Of a stretch of DNA of 64,000 nucleotides, positions 16,705 to 25,178 are shown in pieces. The DNA lies in contig DAISVY010000004.1 of the NCBI GenBank assembly GCA_036826635.1, positions 176,208-240,207 on the forward strand, given 5' to 3'. Each line of letters begins with the position of its first letter. The first letter of the stretch is position 1. Source of the stretch: DAISVY01 sp036826635 (GTDB lineage Bacteria > Zixibacteria > MSB-5A5 > GN15 > FEB-12). The notes under the pieces were generated by a model. That model did no database searches, had not been told where the DNA came from, and saw only the letters and a list, made by a program, of their open reading frames with translations. The position numbers and the translations under genes are program-made.

Positions 16705-17502
16705 CTATAACAGCTTACTCTCGCGCAAATAATTAGTCAAATTCAAAAAACGCTCAATCGACATTTGCTCGGCTCGGCAGTCCGGATCAATACCAAGCTC
16801 ATCAAAAATCATCCGGGCAACATCGGCCGAAGGCACAACTTCCGGGACAAGATTGTTGATCAGGGTCTTGCGTCGGTGCACAAACGCCGCCCGTACGAGT
16901 TGGTCGAATCCCGACGGCGCGGCCATGGACCTTTCGTGCGGAGTCAGCACCACGACAGCCGAGGTGACTTTGGGAGCAGGCCGAAAACTCGACGGAGGTA
17001 CCCGGAAACAATTCTCCACGGAAAAACACCGTTGAGTCAGGATCGACAGGGGTGACCAGTCGCGGCTCCCGGGCTGTGCGGCCAGGCGTGCAGCCAGTTC
17101 CTGCTGGACCATAAATACGGCCCGCTTGATCTGCCCGGCGTATTTCACACACCAGTCAATCACCGGAGAAGTGATATTGAAAGGAAGGTTTCCCGTCAGA
17201 ACGAAGCATGGCCAGCTCTCCGGATCGGGTTGAAACGTGAGAAAATCGGCATGGCAAACCTCCGCGTTCTCATAGTTACGAAGAAGCTTGCGAAGATAAC
17301 CGATCAGGTCGCGGTCGAATTCGATCGCCAGAATATCCGCCCCGGATTCGGCCAAAGGAAGAGTAAGAGCCCCGCGTCCCGGTCCGATCTCTATGACCTT
17401 CAATCCCGGTCGGGGAGCTATTTGCTCTATGATTCCGGTAATAATCGCTTCGGAGATCAGGAAATTTTGTCCTAATCGCTTCTTGGCGTGATAGCCCGCC
17501 AT
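16705..17502 (-). CDS. rsmA: 16S rRNA (adenine1518/1519-N6) dimethyltransferase RsmA/KsgA
   Basis: A 265-residue SAM-dependent methyltransferase that dimethylates two adjacent adenines near the 3' end of 16S rRNA. Motifs: KKRLGQNFLI at the N-terminus, SAM-binding VIEIGPGRGALT (about 36-47), acidic loop AIEFDRDL, and catalytic GNLPFNITSP (NLPF/Y). The ATG at 17502 gives MAGYHAKKRLGQNFL, the normal family start, with GAGGGCTGAGG upstream. It begins 4 bp after the tatD stop, so metG-tatD-rsmA is one operon. Confidence 0.95.
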   Translation of the reverse strand: MAGYHAKKRLGQNFLISEAIITGIIEQIAPRPGLKVIEIGPGRGALTLPLAESGADILAIEFDRDLIGYLRKLLRNYENAEVCHADFLTFQPDPESWPCFVLTGNLPFNITSPVIDWCVKYAGQIKRAVFMVQQELAARLAAQPGSRDWSPLSILTQRCFSVENCFRVPPSSFRPAPKVTSAVVVLTPHERSMAAPSGFDQLVRAAFVHRRKTLINNLVPEVVPSADVARMIFDELGIDPDCRAEQMSIERFLNLTNYLRESKLL

Positions 17503-17506
17503 GGCC

Positions 17507-18283
17507 TCAGCCCTCGAACGTTTCGGCCAGACGATACAGTTTGCGGCAGGTACGGTCGGTTGTTCTCTCCACCTCATCCGGGCTGATGTTCTGCAATTCG
17601 GCCAGCTTGTCACGCACACAGATCACGTAAGCCGGACGATTGGTTTTACCCCGGTGCGGTGTCGGTGTCAAAAAAGGGGCGTCGGTTTCAATGACAATGC
17701 GATCCAGCGGCACCTCGGCCGCGGTGGTAGCCATGCGGGAATTCTTGTAAGTAATAACACCGCCGAATCCCAGCACAAACCCCATATCCATCACCCGATA
17801 CGCTTCATCGACAGTCCCGGGAAAACAATGAAAAACGCCCCCGGGCAGATCGCCCGCGTAATCCCTGATGATCTCCAGCGTTTCGGCAAAAGCCTCGCGC
17901 GTATGAATCACCACCGGCATGTTGAATTCCACGGCGAGTTCCAGTTGTTTCACGAACGCCTTTTTCTGGACGGGACGCGGTGAAAAATTGCGGTAGTAAT
18001 CGAGTCCGATTTCACCGATAGCCACCACCCGATCATGGCCGGCCAAATCTTTTATCCGGTTCAGCGTGTCGGCGTTCAGAGCTTTGGCGTCATGGGGATG
18101 CACACCGACCGTGGCATAAATCATCTTGTGAGATTCGGCCAGTTCGACCGAACGAAGCGAAGTATTCAGATCCGCCCCGATATTAACAAGTGTATGCACA
18201 CCGGCCCGGACAGCTTCATCGATGACTTCCTCGCGGATATCGTCGAATTCCGGAAGATCAAGATGACAATGCGAGTCGATCAT
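17507..18283 (-). CDS. tatD: TatD-family metal-dependent DNase/hydrolase
   Basis: A 258-residue amidohydrolase-fold protein. The metal-binding MIDSHCHLDLPEFD at the start, GEIGLDYYRN, PVVIHTREA, GVFHCFPG and the late IVIETDAPFLTP are the TatD/YcfH landmarks. Family members act as 3'-5' exonucleases or deoxyribonucleases. The ATG at 18283 shares its A with the metG stop codon (TGATG), a tight coupling. Confidence 0.92.
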   Translation of the reverse strand: MIDSHCHLDLPEFDDIREEVIDEAVRAGVHTLVNIGADLNTSLRSVELAESHKMIYATVGVHPHDAKALNADTLNRIKDLAGHDRVVAIGEIGLDYYRNFSPRPVQKKAFVKQLELAVEFNMPVVIHTREAFAETLEIIRDYAGDLPGGVFHCFPGTVDEAYRVMDMGFVLGFGGVITYKNSRMATTAAEVPLDRIVIETDAPFLTPTPHRGKTNRPAYVICVRDKLAELQNISPDEVERTTDRTCRKLYRLAETFEG

Positions 18284-20199
18284 CAACCAACCCTGGCGCC
18301 CGGCGGCAAATCACCATCGAGCGTCAGCAAACAGAGCTTCTTGCCCTTCTTGGCCGCCAGCAGCATGCCGTTGGAAGCGACACCGCGAATAACGGCCGGT
18401 TTGAGATTAGTAACCACGATGATATTTCGCCCGGTGATCTGTTCCGGCGTATAGTATTCGGCCACACCGGCTATGATCTGTCTTTTTTCGTCGCCCAGAT
18501 CAATCTGGAGCTTCAACAGTTTATCGGCCCCTTCAACCCGCTCGGCCGAAAGCACCCGCGCCACTTTCATCTCAGCACGAGCGAATTCAGCAATATCCAG
18601 CAGAGCGGCTTCATCCCCCTTGTCTTTCTCTGTGGGAGCCTGGGCCGGTTTCCGAACTTTTTCCAAACGCGGGAATACCGCCCGGTCGAATTTAACCGTA
18701 CTGCCCGGAACCATCCGGGAAAAGACCCGGGCGTTGTCCAGCGTCAGATCGTCGTCAGTCAAACCCAACAACGTGCGCACCTCCCGCATTTTGTCCGGCA
18801 TAATCGGGAAGAGCAGAACGGAAGCAATGCGAATAACCTCACAGCAGGCATAAAGAATACCGCCCAGCTTCTCCTTCTCCCCCTTCCTGGCCAGTATCCA
18901 GGGAGCGGCATCATTGAAAAACTTATTGGTTGCCCTGATCAGGTTCATCACCTCGGTGATGGCATGAGTAAGACGGAAGTGAGTGATGTGTTCAAACACC
19001 GCCCCGGGCAACTTGTCCGCCTCGTCCATGAGTTCCTTCAGACCATCAATATCGTCGTACGGTTCGGGCAAACGACCATTACAATTGACCATGATCATTT
19101 TGCCAACCCGCGAAATGAGATTACCCAGGTCATTGGCCAGATCGGAGTTGTATTGCTGCACGAAGCGGTCCGCCTGAATATCGCCGTCCTGACCGAAAGG
19201 ATACTGGGTCAACAGCAGATATCTCGTCCCGCCGGGGCCGAACTGGGCCACCATCTCACCGGGATCGATCTGATTACCCAGCGACTTCGACATCTTCTCG
19301 CCGTTCACGGTGAAGAAACCGTGCAGAAACAGCGTCTTCGGAGTCGGCAACCCGACCGCCATAAGCATGGCCGGCCAGTACAGACAATGAAACTTGAGTA
19401 TATCCTTGGCCATCAGATGGGTCACGTCGGCCTGACACCACCATTTGTCGAACTGCGCCGGGTCATCACCGTATCCCACCGCCGTCAGATAATTCGACAA
19501 AGCATCGACCCATACATAGGCGACTTGTGTCTCGTCGAAAGGTAGCGATATTCCCCACTCGACCCGCTCGCGCGAGAGCGAGAAATCGGGAAGGTCCTGG
19601 TTGATCAAACCGAGCACCTCGCGACGCCGCTCTTCCGGAAGAATCTGCATCTCGCCCGATTCTATCTTCTGTCGAATCTTATCCGCAAAAGCCGTCAGGC
19701 GGAAGAAGTAATTCTTTTCGCGAACTTTCTCCGGGACTTTTTTGTGATCGGGACACTGACCGTTAACCAGTTCCTTCTCCGTGATGAATTTCTCGCAGCC
19801 GGTGCAGTACAGACCTTCGTAATAATCCGAGTATACGACATCCTGACCATCGTCGGTCTTGGCCGTACGCAGTTGCTCGAGCACCTTGCGCACACACGCC
19901 TCGTGACGGGCGGAAGTGGTCCTGATGAAATCGTCGTATTCTATGTCCAGTTCTTTCCAGGCGCTTTTGAAACGCTGTACGATTTTATCGCAGAACTGCT
20001 GGGGAGACATACCGGCGGCCCGGGCCGCCTCGGCAATCTTCGTCCCGTGTTCGTCGGTGCCTGTAACATAGTAGGCTTCGCGTCCGGCCAGACGGTAAAA
20101 TCGAGCCAGCACATCGGCCGCGATAGTCGTATAAGCATGCCCTATATGGGGGACATCGTTTACGTAGTATATCGGCGTGGTAATATAAAACGGTTTCAA
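18283..20199 (-). CDS. metG: Methionyl-tRNA synthetase
   Basis: A 638-residue class I synthetase charging tRNA-Met. HIGH box at 18-21 (PHIGHAYT), a zinc-binding knuckle with C132, C135, C149 and H152, KMSKS at 302-306, the anticodon-binding helical domain at about 380-500, and a C-terminal EMAP/Arc1p-like tRNA-binding domain at 540-638 (AEMKVARVLSAERVEGADKL). Length fits the long, dimeric form. The start is TTG with GGAGAG about 8 nt upstream. Confidence 0.97.
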   Translation of the reverse strand: MKPFYITTPIYYVNDVPHIGHAYTTIAADVLARFYRLAGREAYYVTGTDEHGTKIAEAARAAGMSPQQFCDKIVQRFKSAWKELDIEYDDFIRTTSARHEACVRKVLEQLRTAKTDDGQDVVYSDYYEGLYCTGCEKFITEKELVNGQCPDHKKVPEKVREKNYFFRLTAFADKIRQKIESGEMQILPEERRREVLGLINQDLPDFSLSRERVEWGISLPFDETQVAYVWVDALSNYLTAVGYGDDPAQFDKWWCQADVTHLMAKDILKFHCLYWPAMLMAVGLPTPKTLFLHGFFTVNGEKMSKSLGNQIDPGEMVAQFGPGGTRYLLLTQYPFGQDGDIQADRFVQQYNSDLANDLGNLISRVGKMIMVNCNGRLPEPYDDIDGLKELMDEADKLPGAVFEHITHFRLTHAITEVMNLIRATNKFFNDAAPWILARKGEKEKLGGILYACCEVIRIASVLLFPIMPDKMREVRTLLGLTDDDLTLDNARVFSRMVPGSTVKFDRAVFPRLEKVRKPAQAPTEKDKGDEAALLDIAEFARAEMKVARVLSAERVEGADKLLKLQIDLGDEKRQIIAGVAEYYTPEQITGRNIIVVTNLKPAVIRGVASNGMLLAAKKGKKLCLLTLDGDLPPGARVG

Positions 20200-20238
20200 C
20201 TGATCATCTCTCCGTACAATAAGCCTGTCCCCCGGCGG

Positions 20239-21135
20239 CTACTTTTCATCTTCAAGCCGCTTGAGTTCGGCTTCATCCTCACGACTGACTTCTTCCCCGC
20301 GGGGCTCCGGTCGCCCCCGGTGTCCGCGTTTCTGCTCGACGATACCCGTTATTTCGTCCGCTCCGACACGGCACAACACGTCGTCCTCGTTAAAAAACAG
20401 AGCTTCTTCCCTGAAAACATCTATTCGGTTGATCGAACCCGATCCTTTGGCCGTTTTGATCATTGTTCCGACCGATGGGAATTTCTCTTTAACCGCCTGA
20501 TAAAGATCCAATTCATACCGCAAACAGCACAGCAACCGGCCGCAGTTACCGGAAATCTTGGTCGGATTAAGCGAGAGGTCCTGCTCGCGAGCATGCTGTG
20601 TCGAGATAGGGACAAAATCGCACACCGACCCGTTGCAGCACTGACGTCGCCCACAGATACCGTAACCGTCGATCCGCCGGGCCTCGTCTCTGACGCCGAT
20701 CTGACGTAATTCTATGCGAGTTCGATAGCGGGCGGCCAGATCACGCACCAGGGCCCGGAAATCGACCCGGTGATCGGCCGTGAAATAGAACGTAATCTTG
20801 CTGCCGTCGAACTGGCATTCCACGTCGACGATTTTCATCACCAGGCCATGCTTACCGACCAGCCGGATGACTTCCTGCTTATATGTAACCTCGTTGGCCT
20901 TAAGCTTCTCGAATCGAGCCAAATCGTCGGCACCGGCCGGACGAAGAATGGAGCGCGGCTGTGCCGTTCCGGAAAAATCAAGTTCCGCTTCTATCTTCTT
21001 GGTCAGTTGTCCCATGTCTTCGCCCTGCTCGACCTGCGTGATGACATAATCGCCGAGCTTGAGCGAATGGTGAAACTTATTGTAGAAGAATTCCCTGCGG
21101 GAACCTTTGAATTCAATCTGAAACAACTCAGCCAA
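20239..21135 (-). CDS. ricT: PSP1-domain protein RicT/YaaT-like
   Basis: A 298-residue PSP1-domain protein. The Cys-rich signature is present: YGICGRRQCCNGSVC, then SGNCGRLLCCLRYEL, which in Bacillus RicT helps bind iron-sulfur clusters with RicA and RicF. In other bacteria the domain is linked to RNase Y activity; the role here is inferred. The likely start is a TTG at 21135 (MAELFQIEFKG) with GGGAGG 6 nt upstream, overlapping holB by 8 bp; upstream codons to 21192 would lie inside holB. The holB-ricT order is common across bacteria. Confidence 0.88.
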   Translation of the reverse strand: MAELFQIEFKGSRREFFYNKFHHSLKLGDYVITQVEQGEDMGQLTKKIEAELDFSGTAQPRSILRPAGADDLARFEKLKANEVTYKQEVIRLVGKHGLVMKIVDVECQFDGSKITFYFTADHRVDFRALVRDLAARYRTRIELRQIGVRDEARRIDGYGICGRRQCCNGSVCDFVPISTQHAREQDLSLNPTKISGNCGRLLCCLRYELDLYQAVKEKFPSVGTMIKTAKGSGSINRIDVFREEALFFNEDDVLCRVGADEITGIVEQKRGHRGRPEPRGEEVSREDEAELKRLEDEK

Positions 21136-22291
21136 AAGTCGCCTCCCGAGCGGTATTTCCTCCGGTTGTCGCCATGTTCGTTTTAAGTTCAAGAACCATA
21201 GCGACTAAAGCTGCCTGAATATGCACGTTCCGCCGAAAATCGGCAAGCGTATTCTTGATTGCGGTCACCATCCGCTGCACCGTTGCGGCATCATCGAAAA
21301 GATGCACGACCCGTTCGATATCAACAACGAAATCAACGTTGATAAGACCGTCCTCGTCCCCCGTCCGAGCATACCAGACACAGTCGCGTATCAACGACTG
21401 CCAGAGATGCAACAGGTTCTCCACCTCACGCACATCTCGGAAATTGATCATATCGGTCATACGTCCGACAACGGTCGGAGCCGGTTCATGACAAAGCGAT
21501 TTGAACAAAAGCAAACCGACCGCCCGGTAATTGGCTTCATCCGAATCTTCATCCTGAACCATTTCAAGCGCGCGCCCGAGAATACCGTCGGACACCCGGG
21601 CCAGCAAATGCGCCCGGCTCTCAGACAGCCCGCTGACACGCAACAGGTAATCCACAACCGTATCTTCGGACAGTCTTTCCAACCGAATCTTCTGCGCCCG
21701 GGACTGGATAGTAGGCAGAAGGTCCTCGGGACGTTCGGCGGTCAGAATAATAACGGTATCGGGAGGCGGTTCCTCGATAAGCTTGAGCAGAGCGTCGGCC
21801 GAGGAAACCCGCATACGGTCCATCCGGTAAAAAACAACCACGCGGGTAACACCGGGATCACTGCGCACCGACAAATGTCTTTTGGCCTCGCGTGCCATGC
21901 TGATCGGAATGTTGACCGACCGTGAAGACCCGACCAAAGCAAACGGTTCACGGCGTTTTATCTCAAGGACTTCGTTGGTCAGATCGACGGCTTCCCCGGA
22001 ATTTTTCGCAGACGGTATCGGTACGACAAACTGCAAGCCCTCGAAATTCAGGGCGTGGATAGACCGGCAGCTTCGGCATTCACCACAGGGTCGAGGAAGA
22101 GCGGATTCGTCGGTGCCTGTCTGCGGCTGTTCGCAATTGAGCAACGCGGCGAACTCTACCGCCAAAGGCCACTGACCGATCCCTTCGCGGCCGTAAAAAA
22201 GATAGGTCGACGCCACCCGCCCGGATCGGTGTGCTCGGGCCAGAATCGACCAGGCCCTGGCTTGGGCCCTGGTAATATCAAAGCGACTCAA
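21128..22291 (-). CDS. holB: DNA polymerase III delta-prime subunit
   Basis: A 387-residue clamp-loader subunit. It has the AAA+ layout of delta-prime: a degenerate P-loop YGREGIGQW without the usual Lys-Ser/Thr, a zinc module PCGECRSCRSI, VVFYRMDRM in place of a normal Walker B, sensor-1 region LLKLIEEPPPDTVIILTA and SRAQKIRLERL. A degenerate ATP site is normal for delta-prime. The TTG start overlaps the envC-like gene by 14 bp. It works with gamma/tau and delta to load the sliding clamp. Confidence 0.9.
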   Translation of the reverse strand: MSRFDITRAQARAWSILARAHRSGRVASTYLFYGREGIGQWPLAVEFAALLNCEQPQTGTDESALPRPCGECRSCRSIHALNFEGLQFVVPIPSAKNSGEAVDLTNEVLEIKRREPFALVGSSRSVNIPISMAREAKRHLSVRSDPGVTRVVVFYRMDRMRVSSADALLKLIEEPPPDTVIILTAERPEDLLPTIQSRAQKIRLERLSEDTVVDYLLRVSGLSESRAHLLARVSDGILGRALEMVQDEDSDEANYRAVGLLLFKSLCHEPAPTVVGRMTDMINFRDVREVENLLHLWQSLIRDCVWYARTGDEDGLINVDFVVDIERVVHLFDDAATVQRMVTAIKNTLADFRRNVHIQAALVAMVLELKTNMATTGGNTAREATFG

Positions 22292-23444
22292 TGTTTATCC
22301 ATTCAACCGGGTCAAGCGATTCCCGCCCCCGGCGCAACTCGAATTTGATGACCCCGTCGGCCGCCGAGGTCCCAAGTCTGGTCCTGACCTGAAGGTACTG
22401 ATTCTCCGAGACTTCAATCTTCCCCAGTCCGGCGTAGGTTGTATAGTACTGGTGATCATGGCGAATTATAACGAAATTACCGTAGCCGCGCAAATTCCCG
22501 GCATAGGCAACGGTTCCCGAAGCTACGGCATAAACCGCCCGGCCGGCTTTTCCCTCTATCGTAATGCCCGGAGAAAACGACTTCAACCGCGTTATCGGAT
22601 CGATATGCTCCCCAAAACCAAGCACGATTTTACCCCGGTAGGGCGATGGCAATTGCCGTTTCAGGCTGGCAAAAACGGACGGACCGGTTTCGGCCGGACC
22701 GGTCCGGGTAGCCATGGCGCGTTCCTCTTCCAGTCGCGCCACCAGAGCGGTCATTTCTTCGGCCGCTTTCTCCAGTGTAATAATCCGGTCGGCCTCGACC
22801 ATGCTTTTGCGCTTCAACTGGTCCAGGCTCTTTTGTTTCAACGTCTTTTGTGACGACCCCAGAGCGTACGAAGTCTCCCGCTTTTTCTTCAGACCGTCGA
22901 TCATCTTGCGCTGACCGGTGAGTCCCTCGAGCTCTTCCGCCGACTGGCCCAGCAGACGGGAAGCTTCGTCCACGCTGGCCGACTCGAAATTAGCCAAAGC
23001 CGCCAGATAGGTGACCTTACGATGCAGTTTCAGTTCCTCGTTGGGATCATCGGTCAGTGTCCACAGCGGTTGTTGAGCGATCATGTAGAAATAACGAAGA
23101 CTGCCCAGATATCGGCGGTCGGCTCTCTCGTAGCGTTGCTGACGGGTAAGCAACAGTGAATCGGCCTGGGTGATGTCTTTCCTGAGACCGTCCAGTTGGT
23201 TATTGAGACGGCGGATCACCTGACGGTCGGACGCTATCTTCTGATCGTAATCGCTTATCTGTTTCTGAATTTCCCGCTGTTCGCCCTGCAACGAATCAAG
23301 ACGCTGACGCCCCTGCTTTACGTCGCTTTCCAGCCGCTCCAGCTCTTTCTTCTGATCGACAAAACTCTCATCATCGGTGGTCGCCGCAAAAGCGACTAAC
23401 GAACAACAGAGTGAAATCATGATGGCCAGTGTGGCGGCTCTCAT
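22278..23444 (-). CDS. EnvC-like periplasmic coiled-coil protein with degenerate LytM domain
   Basis: A 388-residue exported protein: signal peptide (1-21), long coiled coils (about 28-120 and 165-250) and a C-terminal M23/LytM domain (about 270-388). All four zinc ligands of active LytM enzymes appear lost: the HTGID segment reads SPGIT, the YAHLS segment reads YAGLG, and HLHFE reads VIKFE. This is the architecture of EnvC, which does not cut peptidoglycan but activates amidases and binds FtsX. It begins 1 bp after ftsX, consistent with an FtsEX-EnvC complex. Confidence 0.87.
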   Translation of the reverse strand: MRAATLAIMISLCCSLVAFAATTDDESFVDQKKELERLESDVKQGRQRLDSLQGEQREIQKQISDYDQKIASDRQVIRRLNNQLDGLRKDITQADSLLLTRQQRYERADRRYLGSLRYFYMIAQQPLWTLTDDPNEELKLHRKVTYLAALANFESASVDEASRLLGQSAEELEGLTGQRKMIDGLKKKRETSYALGSSQKTLKQKSLDQLKRKSMVEADRIITLEKAAEEMTALVARLEEERAMATRTGPAETGPSVFASLKRQLPSPYRGKIVLGFGEHIDPITRLKSFSPGITIEGKAGRAVYAVASGTVAYAGNLRGYGNFVIIRHDHQYYTTYAGLGKIEVSENQYLQVRTRLGTSAADGVIKFELRRGRESLDPVEWINIESL

Positions 23445-23445
23445 G

Positions 23446-24306
23446 TCATTCCCTCAGCATGCGACGTAAACCCAGCAGACCGCTGATGGCCCCGAGAAGA
23501 GCGGTAATAAGACAGAATAAAGCGATTTCATCCCGGGTCGGGAAAACGATCTCCAACTGCGAAAACTGAACCCTGGTGCGACCGTACCAGATAATCAGCC
23601 AGCCCAGAAGAGCGGACAAACCGCCCAGGAGAAAACTCTCGATGAGAAACGGAAAGGCGACAAAGAAGCGCCCGGCCCCCTGAAGGAACATCTGGCGAAA
23701 CCCCACTGCTCGCGCCCGAGTCATCAACCGGATATTATTGGCCGAACTTACCAGAGCCGTAGCCAGAATCAGTATGCCCAGAGCCAAACCGATCTGTAGG
23801 ATAACCGACCGCGTCTCTTCGGCTTTTTCCAGCCACCCCCGGGAATAATATACGTCGGCCACCCCTCCGCCGGCCCGAATCTCGCTCTCAATACGATCAA
23901 GCTGCGTTGAATTCAAACAGTCATCGTCGACCGTCAGAACAAACGACCGCGGCAACGGGTTGTCTTCTTCGTAACCGATCAGCAGATCGCTGCCGACCAG
24001 ATCGGCCAGTCGCTGACGGGCCTGCTCGCGAGAGACATACTCGGCCTCAAGAACCCCCTCGATACCGGTGAATCGGTCGGCCAGATTGGTGGCAATGGAG
24101 TCGGGCACTTCCTCGTTAAGAAATACTTCCACCCGCAACTCCGAGAGCAGGTCCCGATAGAAGCGGTGCGATGTCCCGGCCGCCACCCAGAAAATATCAA
24201 AAAGCAGAAACAGAAGGGTCAGCGACAACAACGAAGCCAGGGCCGTACCGGGATTGCGACAGAGATTACGCCCCAACTCCCGGACAACGTGAATGATACG
24301 TATCAT
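23446..24306 (-). CDS. ftsX: Cell-division ABC-type permease FtsX
   Basis: A 286-residue membrane protein with the FtsX layout: an N-terminal segment (about 20-45), a periplasmic loop of about 130 residues (45-165), then three hydrophobic segments (about 172-195, 215-240, 258-280). SANNIRLMTRARAVGFRQMFLQGA is the coupling region typical of FtsX, where the cytoplasmic loop meets FtsE. ATGA overlap with ftsE. It transmits ATPase-driven change to periplasmic cell-wall hydrolase activators such as the EnvC-like product encoded next. Confidence 0.93.
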   Translation of the reverse strand: MIRIIHVVRELGRNLCRNPGTALASLLSLTLLFLLFDIFWVAAGTSHRFYRDLLSELRVEVFLNEEVPDSIATNLADRFTGIEGVLEAEYVSREQARQRLADLVGSDLLIGYEEDNPLPRSFVLTVDDDCLNSTQLDRIESEIRAGGGVADVYYSRGWLEKAEETRSVILQIGLALGILILATALVSSANNIRLMTRARAVGFRQMFLQGAGRFFVAFPFLIESFLLGGLSALLGWLIIWYGRTRVQFSQLEIVFPTRDEIALFCLITALLGAISGLLGLRRMLRE

Positions 24307-24962
24307 TCCAGAACCCCTCCGACCAGACGATAGAAATCACTTTCGGGAATGCTCGCCCCGAGTTCCTGAGAGGACAAAATGAGCATGGACCGGCCCGACA
24401 ATGCGACCCTGACAAGCGATTCGTGTACCCGTTCATAGGTCTTGTGGTCGAGTCCCGCCGAAGGTTCGTCAATGATAACCAGTGGTTGATTGGCCACCGT
24501 GGCGCGCGCAAACTGCACCAGCGAGTTTTCCACGCGGGTCAGGTGCCGGGGATATTTGCCGGCCAGTTTGAGCAACGAAAATTCCGAAAGCGCTTTCAGG
24601 AGTCTTTCGCGCTGGAGTTTGCGACGTGCCCCGGCTATAACCAGAGGGAAAGTAATGTTCTCCGCCACCGTAAAAGAAGGAATCAGACCGAACGGTTCAC
24701 CGATCCCGCCGATCTTACGGCGTACCCGGCGAATGACCCGGCGACGGCGACGCATGGGCATACCGAAAAGATACACCGAACCCTTTTCGGCAAAACGCAG
24801 ACCGATCAGCAACTCGGTCAACAAAGTCTTGCCGGAACCGGAAGAACCGATAATGACCGCCGAACGGCCGGGTTGCAGAACCAGATTCAGATTCTGAAAC
24901 ACATAGCCGCCCCGATCGGTTTTAAGCTGAACATCCGTCAGTTCAATAATCGGTTCTTTCAT
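24303..24962 (-). CDS. ftsE: FtsE-like ABC ATPase with degenerate catalytic motifs
   Basis: A 219-residue ATP-binding subunit partnering FtsX. Walker A GSSGSGKT (39-46) and Walker B LVIIDEPSAGLD (161-172) are intact. The other ABC motifs are not: the Q-loop region reads IGGIGEPFGL, with E89 in place of Gln; the LSGGQ/E signature is LTRVE (141-145); and the H-switch (usually ATHD) is LSSQ, with S198 in place of His. Such changes would be expected to weaken or abolish ATP hydrolysis. The ATG at 24962 is the start matching FtsE proteins; GAGGTG is close upstream. Confidence 0.87.
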   Translation of the reverse strand: MKEPIIELTDVQLKTDRGGYVFQNLNLVLQPGRSAVIIGSSGSGKTLLTELLIGLRFAEKGSVYLFGMPMRRRRRVIRRVRRKIGGIGEPFGLIPSFTVAENITFPLVIAGARRKLQRERLLKALSEFSLLKLAGKYPRHLTRVENSLVQFARATVANQPLVIIDEPSAGLDHKTYERVHESLVRVALSGRSMLILSSQELGASIPESDFYRLVGGVLE

Positions 24963-25030
24963 ACACCTCGTGACCACCTCAGCGGAGACATACCCACGCA
25001 GAATTGTCAGTACGCATCGATCTTCGCAAC

Positions 25031-25058
25031 TCGATACTTCATCCCTAAGGTTGGTCAA
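25031..25058 (-). promoter_or_regulatory. Possible ftsE promoter
   Basis: TTGACC (25058-25053), a 16-nt spacer and TATCGA (25036-25031), about 70 bp upstream of the ftsE start and just past the rho terminator. Moderate match only. Confidence 0.4.
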
Positions 25059-25100
25059 AGAAACCATCGGGAACAATTAAAAACAGCCCGACCCGAAGAT

Positions 25101-25129
25101 AAACAAAAGCGGCCCCGCAGGGGGCCGCT
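25101..25129 (-). terminator. Intrinsic terminator downstream of rho
   Basis: AGCGGCCCC and GGGGCCGCT form a perfect 9-bp stem around a 4-nt loop. On the minus strand it is followed by TTTTGTTT. It lies 50 bp after the rho stop and separates rho from ftsE. Confidence 0.9.
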
Positions 25130-25178
25130 GAAAATCCGACTGCCGGAAGACCCGGCAACGCCGCCATAAACAGCGGGG

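Noticed and set aside
21128..22291. Broken P-loop in HolB as evidence of inactivation
   Set aside because: Delta-prime subunits are normally unable to bind ATP productively; the degeneration is ordinary.
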